NCBI GenBank assembly: GCA_000469685.2
Contig: LS997563.1
Coordinates: 14,158,440 to 14,222,439 of the forward strand
Source of the DNA: Haemonchus contortus
Lineage: Eukaryota > Nematoda > Chromadorea > Rhabditida > Trichostrongylidae
Reading direction: 5' to 3'
DNA: 64,000 bases
Positions 1-10,060 of this stretch are shown here, piece after piece. Within the stretch, counting starts at the first letter, position 1. Each line of letters starts with the position of its first letter. Made by a program: the position numbers and the translations under genes. Under the pieces are notes generated by a model. The model ran no database searches. It was given only the letters and a program-made list of their open reading frames with translations, and was not told the DNA's origin.

Positions 1-69
1 AACGATCGCAGCTAATCCCAGTACAATTACCGAAAGGAGTACCAGAATAGCTGGATTAGCCCTCGCCAT
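1..69 (-). CDS. First exon (partial) of small hydrophobic-N-terminus protein, paralogue of the 62.7 kb gene
   Basis: Read on the minus strand from the ATG at 67-69, the frame begins MARANPAILVLLSVIVLGLA and runs off the window start. The N-terminus is a long hydrophobic run with one early basic residue, as in a signal peptide or signal anchor. It aligns without gaps to the frame at 62743 on the minus strand (MGFAKTVVLVLLSVAVLGLT): both share the core VLLSV.VLGL. The 5' flanking DNA of the two exons is also alike for about 800 bp (70-850 against 62744-63545). I infer a duplicated gene pair in the same orientation. Function is unknown. The rest of the gene lies outside the window, so intactness cannot be judged. 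Confidence 0.5.
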   Translation of the reverse strand, partial: MARANPAILVLLSVIVLGLAAIV

Positions 70-850
70 TCCTTCTGAAACAACAATTGTTGTCCGCTGC
101 GTTGTTAAAGGCACAGTTCACGGCTAAAAATGGCTCCTGAATTCGCCCTCAAGGCATACCCAGTGGCCACAAGGGGTAATGGGAAAGGAGTTGTCGAGTC
201 CCAAAAACTCAACAACTATTGCATAGTGGGAGCCCCGTTACCGGATCTCCTGCTCTTCGATCGGTTACGTCAGACGAGTGTCGAGGCGATACAGTTTGCA
301 AAATTCGTTCAAGGACCCACACACAATCAGCTGATCACCGAGTAATGGATGATGTTTTTCTGCTATTCCTTTACTCTCTACTATTCTTTTTGCTGCTGTG
401 TTCCTTTATCTTATTTTCTATCCCATGAGGCTAAAAAAGGTGCTCCATTTTTACTGTTACTGGGTTTTTTTTGTTAATACATGCTTATGAGTGAATGATG
501 TTTTACTTGCCGTAGTCAGCTATTGGCACCAGGATCCACACGTACACAATGAGACACATTATATAGCTGGTTCAAACTCCCCTTTCTTATACTTTCTGAT
601 CATATTTAAGTCTAGCCCTCTCTTCAGCTATTTTTTGAGATCCTTTCTTCACTTCAGAAACATTCATCGCACTATTTTCCATCTTATCTGCCATTTTTCG
701 CCATAATCTCCATTACCCGAAATTAATGTGAACTGTACCTTCAAGCGCCCCACGCTACACTGAGTAACGGGGTGCATGACTCCGTGGCCACCAAAACATG
801 CTCTACACTAGAGGATAGTCTAGCACTACACTAAGGGGAGATTCTGTGAA
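70..850. repeat. 5' flank of the duplicated gene unit (direct copy of 62744-63545)
   Basis: This stretch aligns in the same orientation with 62744-63545. Shared landmarks include the TTCTGAAACAA block just upstream of the ATG, the GCACAGTTCACG block, a T-rich tract around 350-420, and CGTACACAATGAGACACATT near 540. Similarity fades near 830. Small indels and many substitutions separate the copies, so the duplication is not recent. It probably carries the promoter of the minus-strand gene that starts at 69. Short forward frames here are not conserved as protein and look like chance. Confidence 0.6.
104..290 (+). repeat. Dispersed repeat carrying the AAGGCACAGTTCACG motif, copy 1
   Basis: The block AAGGCACAGTTCACG(GC)TAAAAATGG followed by CTCCTGAATTCGCCCT recurs at 19659 and 62789, always followed by a variant of GTGGGAGCCCCGTTACCGGAT about 110 bp later. 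Shorter pieces of the leading motif occur at 1504, 7550 and 39512. All longer copies lie in the + orientation. No terminal repeats or promoter boxes were found, so the class is undetermined: a promoter-linked family repeat or a truncated mobile element. Confidence 0.5.
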
Positions 851-1086
851 GCGCTAGGTTGGCTTTTCCCTCGTGGGAACGAAAGTGTTTGTAGGTGATT
901 AGCGATTCCATAGTGAAGATAACTTGAAGAAATAGGATATTAAGTCTGATCAGGAGGTATCATCTCTCTCCCTGCTCTCTCTTCTGAAAATAGCGAGAGT
1001 GCGTTTTCCGCATTTTGTTTTAGGTCAGTCAACATTAAGTGAAATAAACCTACTTTGAAGCGTGTCTAACTAAATTCATTTCCAGG

Positions 1087-1507
1087 ATGAATCTCTCCAG
1101 ATACCTCATTTAGAATGGAGAGCACAGTCTTTTCAACACTCCGTTTTCAATGCCTTCTCGTTTTGTTCTCTTGGACCCCACGGACTCACGCGCGTAATTT
1201 CTATTGCGCCTCTTCAACCGTGGCTAATTACAGTTTAAGTCATTTCCAGGTTGATGCTTCAAGAGATGTGATAGCGGATCATGTCAGAATTGAAAATAGA
1301 AAGAGCTTGAAAGGTTTGCAATTGAAATGGTAGCTGCAAGAAGTCTGAGAATTTTAGAACTTAACTATTAGTCAAACTGTGCTGTTCTCATTCTAAAGGA
1401 TGTCGTAAGATCCGATGATCAGAAAGCCCTCCTTGCAAAAGAATTAATGGATGATATTGCGAGCATGTCCTCACTTCTAAGAAGTTCCCAAGATAATCCT
1501 AATTAAA
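1087..1507 (+). CDS. Candidate host gene exons, function unknown
   Basis: Two exons join cleanly. The first follows a CATTTCCAG acceptor and starts DESLQIPHLEWRAQS (1087-1192). It ends at a GTAATT donor in phase 0. After a 56 nt intron ending CATTTCCAG, the second exon starts VDASRDVIADHVRIENRKS (1249 onward). A further coding-like frame at about 1390-1507 reads DVVRSDDQKALLAKELMDD and ends in TAA after SSQDNPN. The junction between the second and third pieces is unresolved: none of the simple donor and acceptor pairs I tried keeps frame. The acidic and hydrophobic mix looks like real protein, but no family is recognised. The upstream start exon was not found. Confidence 0.4.
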
Positions 1508-2253
1508 GGCACAGTCGAAAATGGTTCCTGGACCTTACTTTTTTATAAAACTGTGACCCGCAGAGGTACCCCAGGGAACACTGTCGGGTCAAAATACCGA
1601 GAGGACAGGGCGTATTAATGATCCCAGAAAAAGCTTAGCAGACGTGCAGACTCAAAGTGGACGAGTTTTTCCGTGTTGCATGAGCTCTGGAGGTTGCATC
1701 ATTGGCATCGGGATCTATCCTTGCGCGCAGACAGCTTTATGCACCCAGCTGAATGCAGCGGCGCGCACCTTTCCAAAGTTCTACCGAATACTCTTTCCAT
1801 ACAACTTCTGTTGTCACAATCTAGGCCAATCCCTGATTTTACTTCTTTTTTTGAAGCTTTATGTTTCTTCACATACACAGATTATCGCGTTTCCATCGCC
1901 TTTTTGCACTATTTTAGACTATAACTCCTATTGCTCGGATAAACTAGATATGCCAGAATTTTAAAAACTGTGCCTTCAAAGTGTCTTCATTCCTCTGGAA
2001 GACCTGGGATTGATATGATGTATGGAAACCTTAGTGAACCTTAGAGATAAAATGTTCAACATCAGCAAATTTTGGACAAATCAGCTCGAACATTTGAAAA
2101 TCAGTCACTAGTTGAATAGATTTAGGGGATTATCATAGCAGATCATGCAAATAGGCACTAAAGACCAGACACTAAATTTACTTAGCGCAAACTGTAAGCA
2201 TAAACTCAATTGAAATCATTTTCTACCCCTTCATTTTTTCTCGTCTTCCCCAG

Positions 2254-2481
2254 GCTGTTTCTTAGAAAAAAAACGCCGATCCGCTTCAAATGAAGCAAGA
2301 CATACAGAAATAGTGAAACTGAATGAGTTCCGTGAAAAGTTAACAAAAGTCATCCGGACTGAACTGTTCCACCAAATTGATTTTTCCCAATCGATGTCTG
2401 GAATTTTATTATTATTTGTATTTGTATTTAAAAATTGCCCCTGTCATGTAGCACCTCAACGCGGCGATAGGGTAACACCAT
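2254..2481 (+). CDS. Candidate host exon, basic/charged, function unknown
   Basis: A good acceptor (CGTCTTCCCCAG, ending 2253) opens a frame that reads CFLEKKRRSASNEARHTEIV, then KLNEFREKLTKVIRTELFHQ, and stays open to a TAG at 2479-2481. Charged heptad-like spacing suggests a helical or coiled segment. It lies on the same strand as the exons at 1087-1507 and could be a downstream exon of that gene. The last part (from about 2400) becomes T- and F-rich and runs toward the RTE element, so the true 3' end may be a donor near 2400. The family is not recognised. Confidence 0.35.
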
Positions 2482-2489
2482 AGCAAATG

Positions 2490-5445
2490 GTGGCTAACGG
2501 TACGAATGGTCACGCATGGGCGGCTTCTTTGTATCCCTGGCAAGGAACAAGGGAGTAACCGAGGCCAGCTAAGTTGCTCAAACAGCTATAATTGCGCCCC
2601 AGTCCTGCGCACATCGTTATGCTCCTCTAAGGCGTCGTGGGAGGCCTCTACTGGTGAGGGGCCATCTAATCTCGCAGGAATCAGGACGTTATTAAAGCCG
2701 AAGCCCTGGAAATCTTCCCACATAGACTGCTTTTTCCTCTGCTCGTACAGTTGCTTCACTATAGCATTGGACCTTCGGGTGCGTTTGCTGAGTAGCCGGC
2801 TGGTTAAATTTGGTGTTTCGCACTACAGGAGACGAGAGGCAGATGGGAAACCATTCAAAAAACGGACCACAACGAGCTGCTCATCATCAGACCAAAAGCG
2901 GACGGCAAAGTTGGTGGAGTTGGATTTCTGATCAACTCGACAATCGCTCACCTAGTAGACTCACATAACATCGTCAGCCCTCGTCTTGCCGTCCCCCGTC
3001 TGCGCAGTTTCTCTCATCAATGTATATGCACCTACATCGCCCTACATCCGCGCGGTAAAGGAAGATCGGAAGGAGTTTTATAAACTTTTAGAAAATACGA
3101 TTCAAGAAGAGAAGAGCTACTTCAAATATGTCGTAGGCGACTTCAACGCCGTCGTGGGCACGCACAGCAGTGGAGATTGGAGTCTCGGACCACATGGCTC
3201 TGGCGACAGAACCAAAGACGGAGAACTTCTCCTGATCCTTCCATATGCGTGCCGCCTCTTCAATGGAAATTCCATGTTCGAAAAACCGACTATGGAAGTG
3301 GAAGAGTCCAAGAGGCCGAACCCATACGGAAGTAGATCATGTTCTTAATAATAGACGCTGAAGTCTAATCGATGTTCCCGTGTTGCCCTCTTTTGACATC
3401 GGCTCGGATCATCGCCTACTGCGCGCAAAGATACAAATCAAAAAGCGGATATCCTAGCGCGACACGCACATGCCCCGCACACTTCAAAACTCCCTCGATA
3501 CAGAGCTACTCTGATCTGCCATTGGAGCCTATGATTGGCGTCTTTTAGAGGATCCCATAGAAAACTACTAATACCTCAAGGGTGCAGACATTTCCCGTCG
3601 TTCGCAGCTAGCCCGAACTCCAAGGTTGAATGCTCTTGCCGTATCCCTCCTGGAAAAAAGGAGAGCACTTGAACAGGATCCCAACGCCTACCACGTGGAG
3701 AAAGTCCTCGTTAACAAAGCCTGTCGTATGACTGTCAAGGAATCTATTCGGGAGAACAAGAGAACCAAGTTACTGAAAACAGCCGAAGCGAGATTGGGCA
3801 TCAAGTGCTGCAAACGAGATCTCAGCGATCAGAACGCTGTCATGTCGGCTCTTTCGAACAAAGATGGAAGCGTTAAAAGGTCTAGAAGTTCTACGAACAA
3901 CATCGTTCAAGATTTTTACACCGAACATTTTCGTTCCTCCACATTTGTGCCTGAATGATCGATACCGTTTTATGAAGAGCTTCCCCTATCCTAAAATCGA
4001 CAGTGGCAAATGCGACAAGAAGCATAAAGGAAGAAACAGCTCCAAGTTTGGGCAATAACCCTGTTCCGTTCTGGAAGTACCTCTCTTCACACCCTCCTTG
4101 CTTAACCCCTTAAACCACTACCTCAAATTGACAAGGATTCCAGAGCTGAGAAAATGAATCGAGAACCATTCTCCCTTTCGAGAAAGGTCAGCGGAAGGAC
4201 ATCTCCAAGACCGTCCCGTCAGCCTATTATCGGTGGTGTACAAGTCGTTCACGAAAATTCTGCTCAATCGCATGAAACGTATCTTGTGCTAACACCAGCC
4301 AATAGAGCAGATATTTATTTAGGGAAAGCTGTTCATGCATGAGCAACATCCAAGCAGTCACTCAGTTTACTGAGAGAAGCCGAAGGTATCGCCTTCCTTC
4401 GGACCTTTTTTTGTGGACTACAAGAAAGCGTTCGACTCTGTGGAGATCAACACTGTTCTAAATGCTGTTGTACAAGCTGGAGTTGATCCCGCCCATGCCT
4501 CTCTGCTCGAACGGTGCCTTTCAAAAAAGTCAACATTCATCCAGTTTATTTAAAGATGACGATTTCAGTTTAGAAGGGGGTGCGACAAGGCGATACGATA
4601 TCCCCAGAGCTTTTCACGGCTGCGTTACAGTATGCGATGTTGATCCTCGACTGGGACGAAAGAGGACATCCCGCCAACGGCAAAAAGATCAATCACTTCC
4701 GCTCTGCCGATGATATCGTCTTGATTTCTAGCAGCACAGCTGAAATGGAAAAGATGGTTAATGAACTTAATGCGGTCCGGCCGACGGCCGGCGGATAGAC
4801 TTGGTGATGAATATGTCAAAAACGCAATTGATGGGTGGTGCGATACGGGAACAGTAAGATTAGAGGAAACGACTCAGCAAAGAGTCGAATCCTACGTGTT
4901 TCTCTGGAGAGAACTGAACAAGATGAACGATATCGCTCCAGAACCAAATCGGGAAAGACGTGCTGCATGGGCAGCTTTCGGTTCAATCCGTGAAGTGTTA
5001 GACCAGATGAGCGATCCCAACCTCAGGGCATCGATATTCAGCGCCTCAGCACTGCCAGCGATGTGTTATGCGACTGAAACATGGCTTGACAACAAAACAA
5101 TCGCCTAAGCCACAGGAACTAATCATCACGCGTTGAAAGGAAGTCTTCTGAAAATCAGTCGATGCCAACAGTGGCACCAAGGCTTGCGAAGTTCAGACAT
5201 GAAGGAGGCGTTTGAAAGACCCGCTTCAATACATGGCACATTTGAACCACCGCTGGGCCGTTCATCTATATCATCGAACAGATGACAGATGGTGCTTCCG
5301 AGTCACAGAATGACTTCCGAGAAATAAACCAAGACCATAAAAACGTCCGCTTAATCGGTTGGCCGATTGCTTTTCCAAGTATTTCAGAGGAAGCGGCCTA
5401 CATTGGATGCAAGTCGCGACAGATCGGGCGATAGGGAGGAGCTGT
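2490..5445 (+). mobile_element. RTE-type non-LTR retrotransposon, degenerate pseudogene
   Basis: The pieces appear in the order expected for an RTE element. The apurinic-like endonuclease has GGVGFLINST, INVYAPTSPY, GDFNAVVG (about 3137-3160) and GSDHRLLRAKI (about 3403-3435). A linker reads EKRRALEQDPNAYHVEKVLV. The reverse transcriptase has motif A FVDYKKAFDS (about 4412-4441) and motif C SADDIVLIS (about 4705-4731). The C-terminal region includes WAAFGSIREVLDQMSDPNLR and SALPAMCYATETW. The frame is broken by many stops and frameshifts, so it cannot make protein. The catalytic Asp residues of GDFNA and ADD survive, but the rest of the RT core is scrambled. The 5' boundary is uncertain. The 3' boundary is set where RTE-like text ends, near the RWCFRV remnant. 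A second, better preserved RTE lies at 35.1-38.1 kb. Confidence 0.85.
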
Positions 5446-6047
5446 GGTCTTCACTGAGACGACCCTCTTGCCAATGGACCATTAAAGTATCAAAGTGAGC
5501 AAGTTTAATAGTTGCATTGTTTGCGACTGTGGATGAAGTTGTACAGCTGGACGTAATTATTTCAACCTATGTTAGTAGAGTGCGGAGTGAGTCCACCTGT
5601 TCATTCACTAGTTGGCCTGAAGATATAACAATTACTTGCAGGTAGTCTGACTTACATGAGTAAAAGGCAAAAGAAGGAGACAAAGCCTGCTACAATGCGT
5701 CACCTTTTGTCATCATGTCAAATTGCATTGAACTTCCTCGATATATTGGAAAATAATGGTAAACTCAGCAGAACAAATGTTTTATAAACATTCTTTGAAC
5801 TCTTGTTGGTTTGATAACATCCTTTCGGTTCCCAATTGGAAACTATTACTTGAGAAAGGGTATTCACTTTAAAAAAAGAGCAGAAATCTAAGATCTGTCA
5901 TTTGAGTACAGCCCACTTCAGAGGAAATAGAGAAGTGCTCCCACGACAAGCTCAATGAATTCAGAGAATACAGTTCGAATTAGTCCAGTCCAAGACCACA
6001 AGATCCCTCACAAAATTACAAATATTAAGAATCACATCACTGTTTCC
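5446..6047. other. Intervening DNA without recognised gene
   Basis: AT-rich sequence between the RTE tail and a CR1-type remnant. It probably includes the RTE 3' untranslated end. I saw no long frame, terminal repeat or tRNA-like box. Confidence 0.4.
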
Positions 6048-7670
6048 TCATTCACAAAGCGGGTTTTTCTTCCTGAATGGATTGACATCCAGTTCAAATT
6101 TCGAAGTCCAACACATTGTTATCAACTGATGGATTGAGAGCACAGCGCGCACCACCACTGTTTTTGGAATTTGATAGATGCCATATATCCTAACATCATC
6201 AACATAAAGTTGGATTTTAATGTCTTTGTAAGATTTCAGAGTAAACAAATCCGTGCTACAGATTATGTTTAGTAAAGGAGATACCACTAAATCCTGATTC
6301 ACTTCACTGAAGCAGCACAACCGGTCAAAAAACTCTCCCTCTACTTATACTGTCATGCTTTCCAGATAGGTGTTTTTTGCACACTTTCAGAAGATCAGGC
6401 CAATTTCCTAGAAATTCATGTTTGCGAAGAAGTTCTACTTGTGTTATCTTATCGAGGGCTTGAAAATATCAACATACATAAGATCAATCAAATATCTTTG
6501 ATTTGGGGCAACCATCTCGTCAAAAAGACTATCTACTAAGTTCGTACTCGCTGACGTCATTGACGAAAGCCATGCTGCTTCCTTGGTCACATGCTTATAA
6601 AAAATCTGGGGAAGGGTCCCTTTTCCAATAATTTTCTCCACTACTTTGACAGGTTCAGAGGTAATGCTGATGGGTCAAGAATCTGATAGGAAAGGAAGTT
6701 CATTAACGAGAGAACATTTTCAGATACCAGGAACTCGAAATAAAGATGCATCAAAATCGTGTGCCATCACTTAGAGGCTGCAGACCTCGACTCAGTAGAA
6801 GGTGTGCCATTATATAGGTCGAAAGCTGAAGGTTTCAGCTTCTTCAGAACGTTGGAAATTTCGAAGACATCAAAAAGATATCAAAAATGCTATCCAAACC
6901 ACATGAGATTGGGCTAAATAGCACAGGAGCATTGTAAAAAAATTAGAATCTAATCACTGGTAAAAATACTATCTATAAATATCAGAAGCAGATGCAACAG
7001 CTTTATCAGCGTCTGGTGAGCATCAGACACCCTTTATATCAGAAAGAGTGGGTGAGACAGCATCGGTCCTCAGTTCATGCCGTTTTGAATGATTTTGTGG
7101 CCCTTACTGGAACTGAAGTGTTTCGAATCTGACAATACGTAAACCAAAGAGAGAATCCGGGTTGACCCAACGGGCATAAATTTGGTATTCGATCGCTGGA
7201 TCGATAGTGTGAAATTAGGCCATTTGGCGCATACTACCGCTTCCTCAACAATGTCCCCATAAAGTCGTATATATATTTTTTTTAATGGAAGAAAGAACAG
7301 AAACAGGGCAAGATTAAATGAAGTGATGTCATCGGGACGATTCGTTCTATTCCTCACGGTAGATGTGATAAACTCAACATCTTGACAAAATCCATTATAT
7401 TGCAAAAACTCAAGATTTGCGGTGCCGACCTGGTCTTTTTCAGCACTGTAGACTTTAGGGACTGTTAACAAATTTTTCCAGCATAGTATAGATCATTTGT
7501 AGAGTGTCCTGAGAATTTCACTCGTGTGGAGATCGACGAGCAGAGTTTAAAGGCACAGTTCACGATAAATTCAAGGAACCATTTTGAAGTTGAATAGCGA
7601 AAGTATCGATGTAGAGCAGTACATCGGTGGCGAAGAAAGCGAAAACATCCGTCTTCCGAAAAGAACAAGG
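6048..7670 (-). mobile_element. CR1/Jockey-type LINE remnant (minus strand)
   Basis: Two minus-strand frames carry reverse transcriptase pieces in the correct order. At 6641-6444, TSASTNLVDSLFDEMVAPNQ then LIDLMYVDIFKPS corresponds to the pre-motif A helix and motif A, where a functional enzyme would have DFSKAFD. At 6320-6048, VVSPLLNIICSTDL then IQLYVDDVRIYG corresponds to motif B/C, keeping the catalytic pair as VDD. The frame at 7471-7070 (FLQYNGFCQDVEFITSTVRN) could be the endonuclease C-terminus but is weak. Many stops separate the parts. Motif A is mutated (DIFKPS), so the copy is dead. Boundaries are approximate. Confidence 0.55.
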
Positions 7671-7823
7671 CTTTCTAAAAGTAGCAGAAGTAGAGGCTGC
7701 ACGAGATCAATGGTATTTAAGGAAAGTTTGGACGAGATTTCATGTGCTCCAATTGCGCAAGCAGCTGACTACGTCAAGACAGAATTGTCCGAAACTGCCT
7801 TTCACTGTTGCCATGGATTATGA
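7584..7823 (+). CDS. Unrecognised 79-codon frame
   Basis: The frame starts MKLNSESIDVEQYIGGEESE and continues LPKRTRLSKSSRSRG, with acidic then basic segments, ending HCCHGL. It sits directly after a fragment of the AAGGCACAGTTCACG repeat. It may be a remnant exon or transposon-derived; a second overlapping frame (7627-7887) is equally open, which argues for chance. I cannot assign a family. Confidence 0.2.
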   Translation: MKLNSESIDVEQYIGGEESENIRLPKRTRLSKSSRSRGCTRSMVFKESLDEISCAPIAQAADYVKTELSETAFHCCHGL

Positions 7824-7899
7824 CAGGTTGTTTGAACTTCCTACATGGGAGTACTATAAGATAGTGCAGGCTCCACACTGTAGTTAAAACTCGTCCACG

Positions 7900-9320
7900 A
7901 CGGGTGTGGTATACACACGATACAATCTCTGGCCCCTTATTGTGTCCTATCCATGACGTTTCCCAACCTTACAACGACAGGTATGGTATAAGAGAATGCC
8001 TCGGACTCACACTGTGGGAAAATCTCAGAAACCGTTCTCATCATAAACTGTGTCTTCAATAGCATAAACGACTCAGAAATAGCCCTTAATTGGCTCATAA
8101 GGAAAATAGGCGAAGTCGCGGTTCCCAAGCAATTTAAAAAACCCGGCCGCGGGTAGTCTACGGATTCCAAGCTCTACTTTATCAGCTTTCTCCTTTCCGG
8201 TATCCCAAATATGCTGCTCTAGCAAATGGAAAGAAAAGAGAGAAAGTAGAGCAAGTATGCAAAAGTAAAAAACGAAGTCATATGATTGCATTTGGAACAA
8301 TTAAAAACTACCATCAGTCGCTAAAGGAGAGCTAGAACTCAACAATTTGATAAGGAAAGGCATGCAAATTGCGGTGACAAATCAGAGTAACATATACAAG
8401 TAAGAAAAATCTATAACACTCTAAACAAAGGGCCTATTCGTAGTGTGCACCTTATAAACTCCATAGCTGAATTTTTGATTCATTACTCTCTGAAGTCCTC
8501 CAAAACACCACAGCCCCTCAGAACGTTTAGGTGATGGGGAATGATGGGGTCTCTAAAATAGGCTTTTATGGTCGTGCTGTGCTTGTTTCCCTTGTAACAA
8601 TAGCAATTATGCATCTACAGCAATCAGTGATTGAGGGTACCTTAATTGTCAGACAATGGGCTTGTTTCTCACGGAAATAAAGGCGATGATGCTACCGAAA
8701 AGAAAAATATATGATGCTCTTCGAAATCCGCTGTGGGACCTGAAACTTCAACAAATACGTAGGGATACGATTGTATTCGATCGCATGCTTAGATACATGG
8801 AACCAATAATACCACAAAATGACTACTGCGAACAAAAAAGCTCTCTGTCAACACGCGTGTCGTCCTTTGTTCCCTTGAAACACTGAAGTAATCGCTCCGC
8901 CATATTCGAGGGTAGACTATCAGATGAGCCTTGATCTTCTCAAAATGATTACTATAATCACGAGGTATTTCATAGCGAAATTCAGTGTTCCCTATCTGAA
9001 ATCGCCAACTTTGGTGTGTGTTAATTGGTTTACTTGTATTTCCTCGAAGCATACACTGGAAAAACTGCTGAGAATTCAAGAACTGCGTTGTGATATTGCT
9101 TGTCTTTCAAGAGGATCGATGGATAGCCGACAAAATGCCAAGCAGAAGCAGGAGAAGCAAGCAGAAGTGAGACAAGCGGCTAGAAACCATTTCACTATCT
9201 TTAACAAAGGCCACACGAGTTTGGTTTCTGTAATCGAGTTTGTGAATCCAGAAAATGTCAATCAAACTTGAACCCCTCGAATCCTAAAAGTGCGCTTTTC
9301 GTAGTTATTTTGATATATAT
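7900..9320. other. Intervening DNA, only short unassigned frames
   Basis: Nothing recognisable. Short frames occur on both strands: 8656-8886 +, 8789-9079 -, and 8924-9271 + with a charged stretch DSRQNAKQKQEKQAEVRQAA. They may be scraps of a LINE related to the 6.0-7.7 kb remnant. No splice-supported exon or transposon terminus was found. Confidence 0.4.
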
Positions 9321-9328
9321 CATATTTG

Positions 9329-9545
9329 GGCGGGGTGGTTGAGTGGTAGCGGCGCACTATTTCATGCATGGTCACTGGTTCGAATCCCGTGTTAATTTCC
9401 ACCTGCGTCAACAGGCCTTCCATCCCTCCGGGGTCACCTAATTGGCTCGGCCTAGGCTTGGAGGATAAAAGCATTGACTTGTACTTCGATCCCGCCATCG
9501 TAAGTCATTGTATAGGCCTCATTGTATAGAACTTGTTTTGACTTG
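9329..9545 (+). mobile_element. tRNA-derived SINE
   Basis: The 5' end resembles a tRNA with both internal RNA polymerase III boxes. An A-box-like GGTGGTTGAGTGGTAGC lies at about 9334-9350, and a canonical B box GGTTCGAATCC at 9377-9387, about 45 bp apart. The unrelated body that follows (GGAGGATAAAAGC, GTACTTCGATCCCGCC) is typical of a SINE rather than a genuine tRNA gene, and there is no acceptor-stem partner for the 5' strand. The 3' end is set near 9545 by loss of recognisable body sequence and is uncertain. I cannot say whether other genomic copies are identical. Confidence 0.7.
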
Positions 9546-9625
9546 ATGTTTTGTTAACTGCTGGTATTTCGCCGCAGTACGCGATCCGAAAGTCTCACAC
9601 GGTTGGCGATTTGTGGACAAAACTT

Positions 9626-9670
9626 CAGCCTCGGACGGGACTTGAACCCGTACTTGTCCTTTCCGGGGAC
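9626..9670 (-). repeat. tRNA-like T-arm fragment (truncated tRNA-derived element)
   Basis: On the minus strand a perfect 5 bp T-arm (ACGGG TTCAAGT CCCGT) is followed by CCGAGGC, as in the 3' half of a tRNA. No matching D-arm, anticodon arm or 5' acceptor strand lies upstream, so it is a tRNA fragment or truncated SINE, not a tRNA gene. Confidence 0.35.
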
Positions 9671-10060
9671 ATCCTCATTCTATATTCATTACGTATATTA
9701 ATAGAGTCCTCATTGTATATTCAATACGCCACTACGAATCTTAATGGAAGTCAAATGTGTGGGCACATCCCTTATTGTTAGACGAGATTGATCAACGCCC
9801 AAAGGTTTTATCCTTTCTATTACATCTATCTTTTTTATCTGTTGGTTTATACGCATGAGTATATCAAGAGCCGTTTAACAAATCCGTCCTAATAGAGAAT
9901 CTTGTTGAAGAATCTCTGCACCTTCTATGAAACAAATGAGAGGAGTGCACCCAGAAACTCCTCTGACCTTCGATACATTATACGATCACACATTGATAAC
10001 TATGTTAGCGCTGCATGCACTGATAATCACTGCTTTGCAATACAAGTCACAGGACACTCA
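9671..10060. other. Intervening DNA without recognised feature
   Basis: No supported gene. It is bounded on the right by the outer end of the large fold-back element. Confidence 0.4.

Noticed and set aside
9626..9670. Functional tRNA gene
   Set aside because: Only the T-arm and 3' acceptor strand are present; no D-arm, anticodon arm or 5' acceptor.
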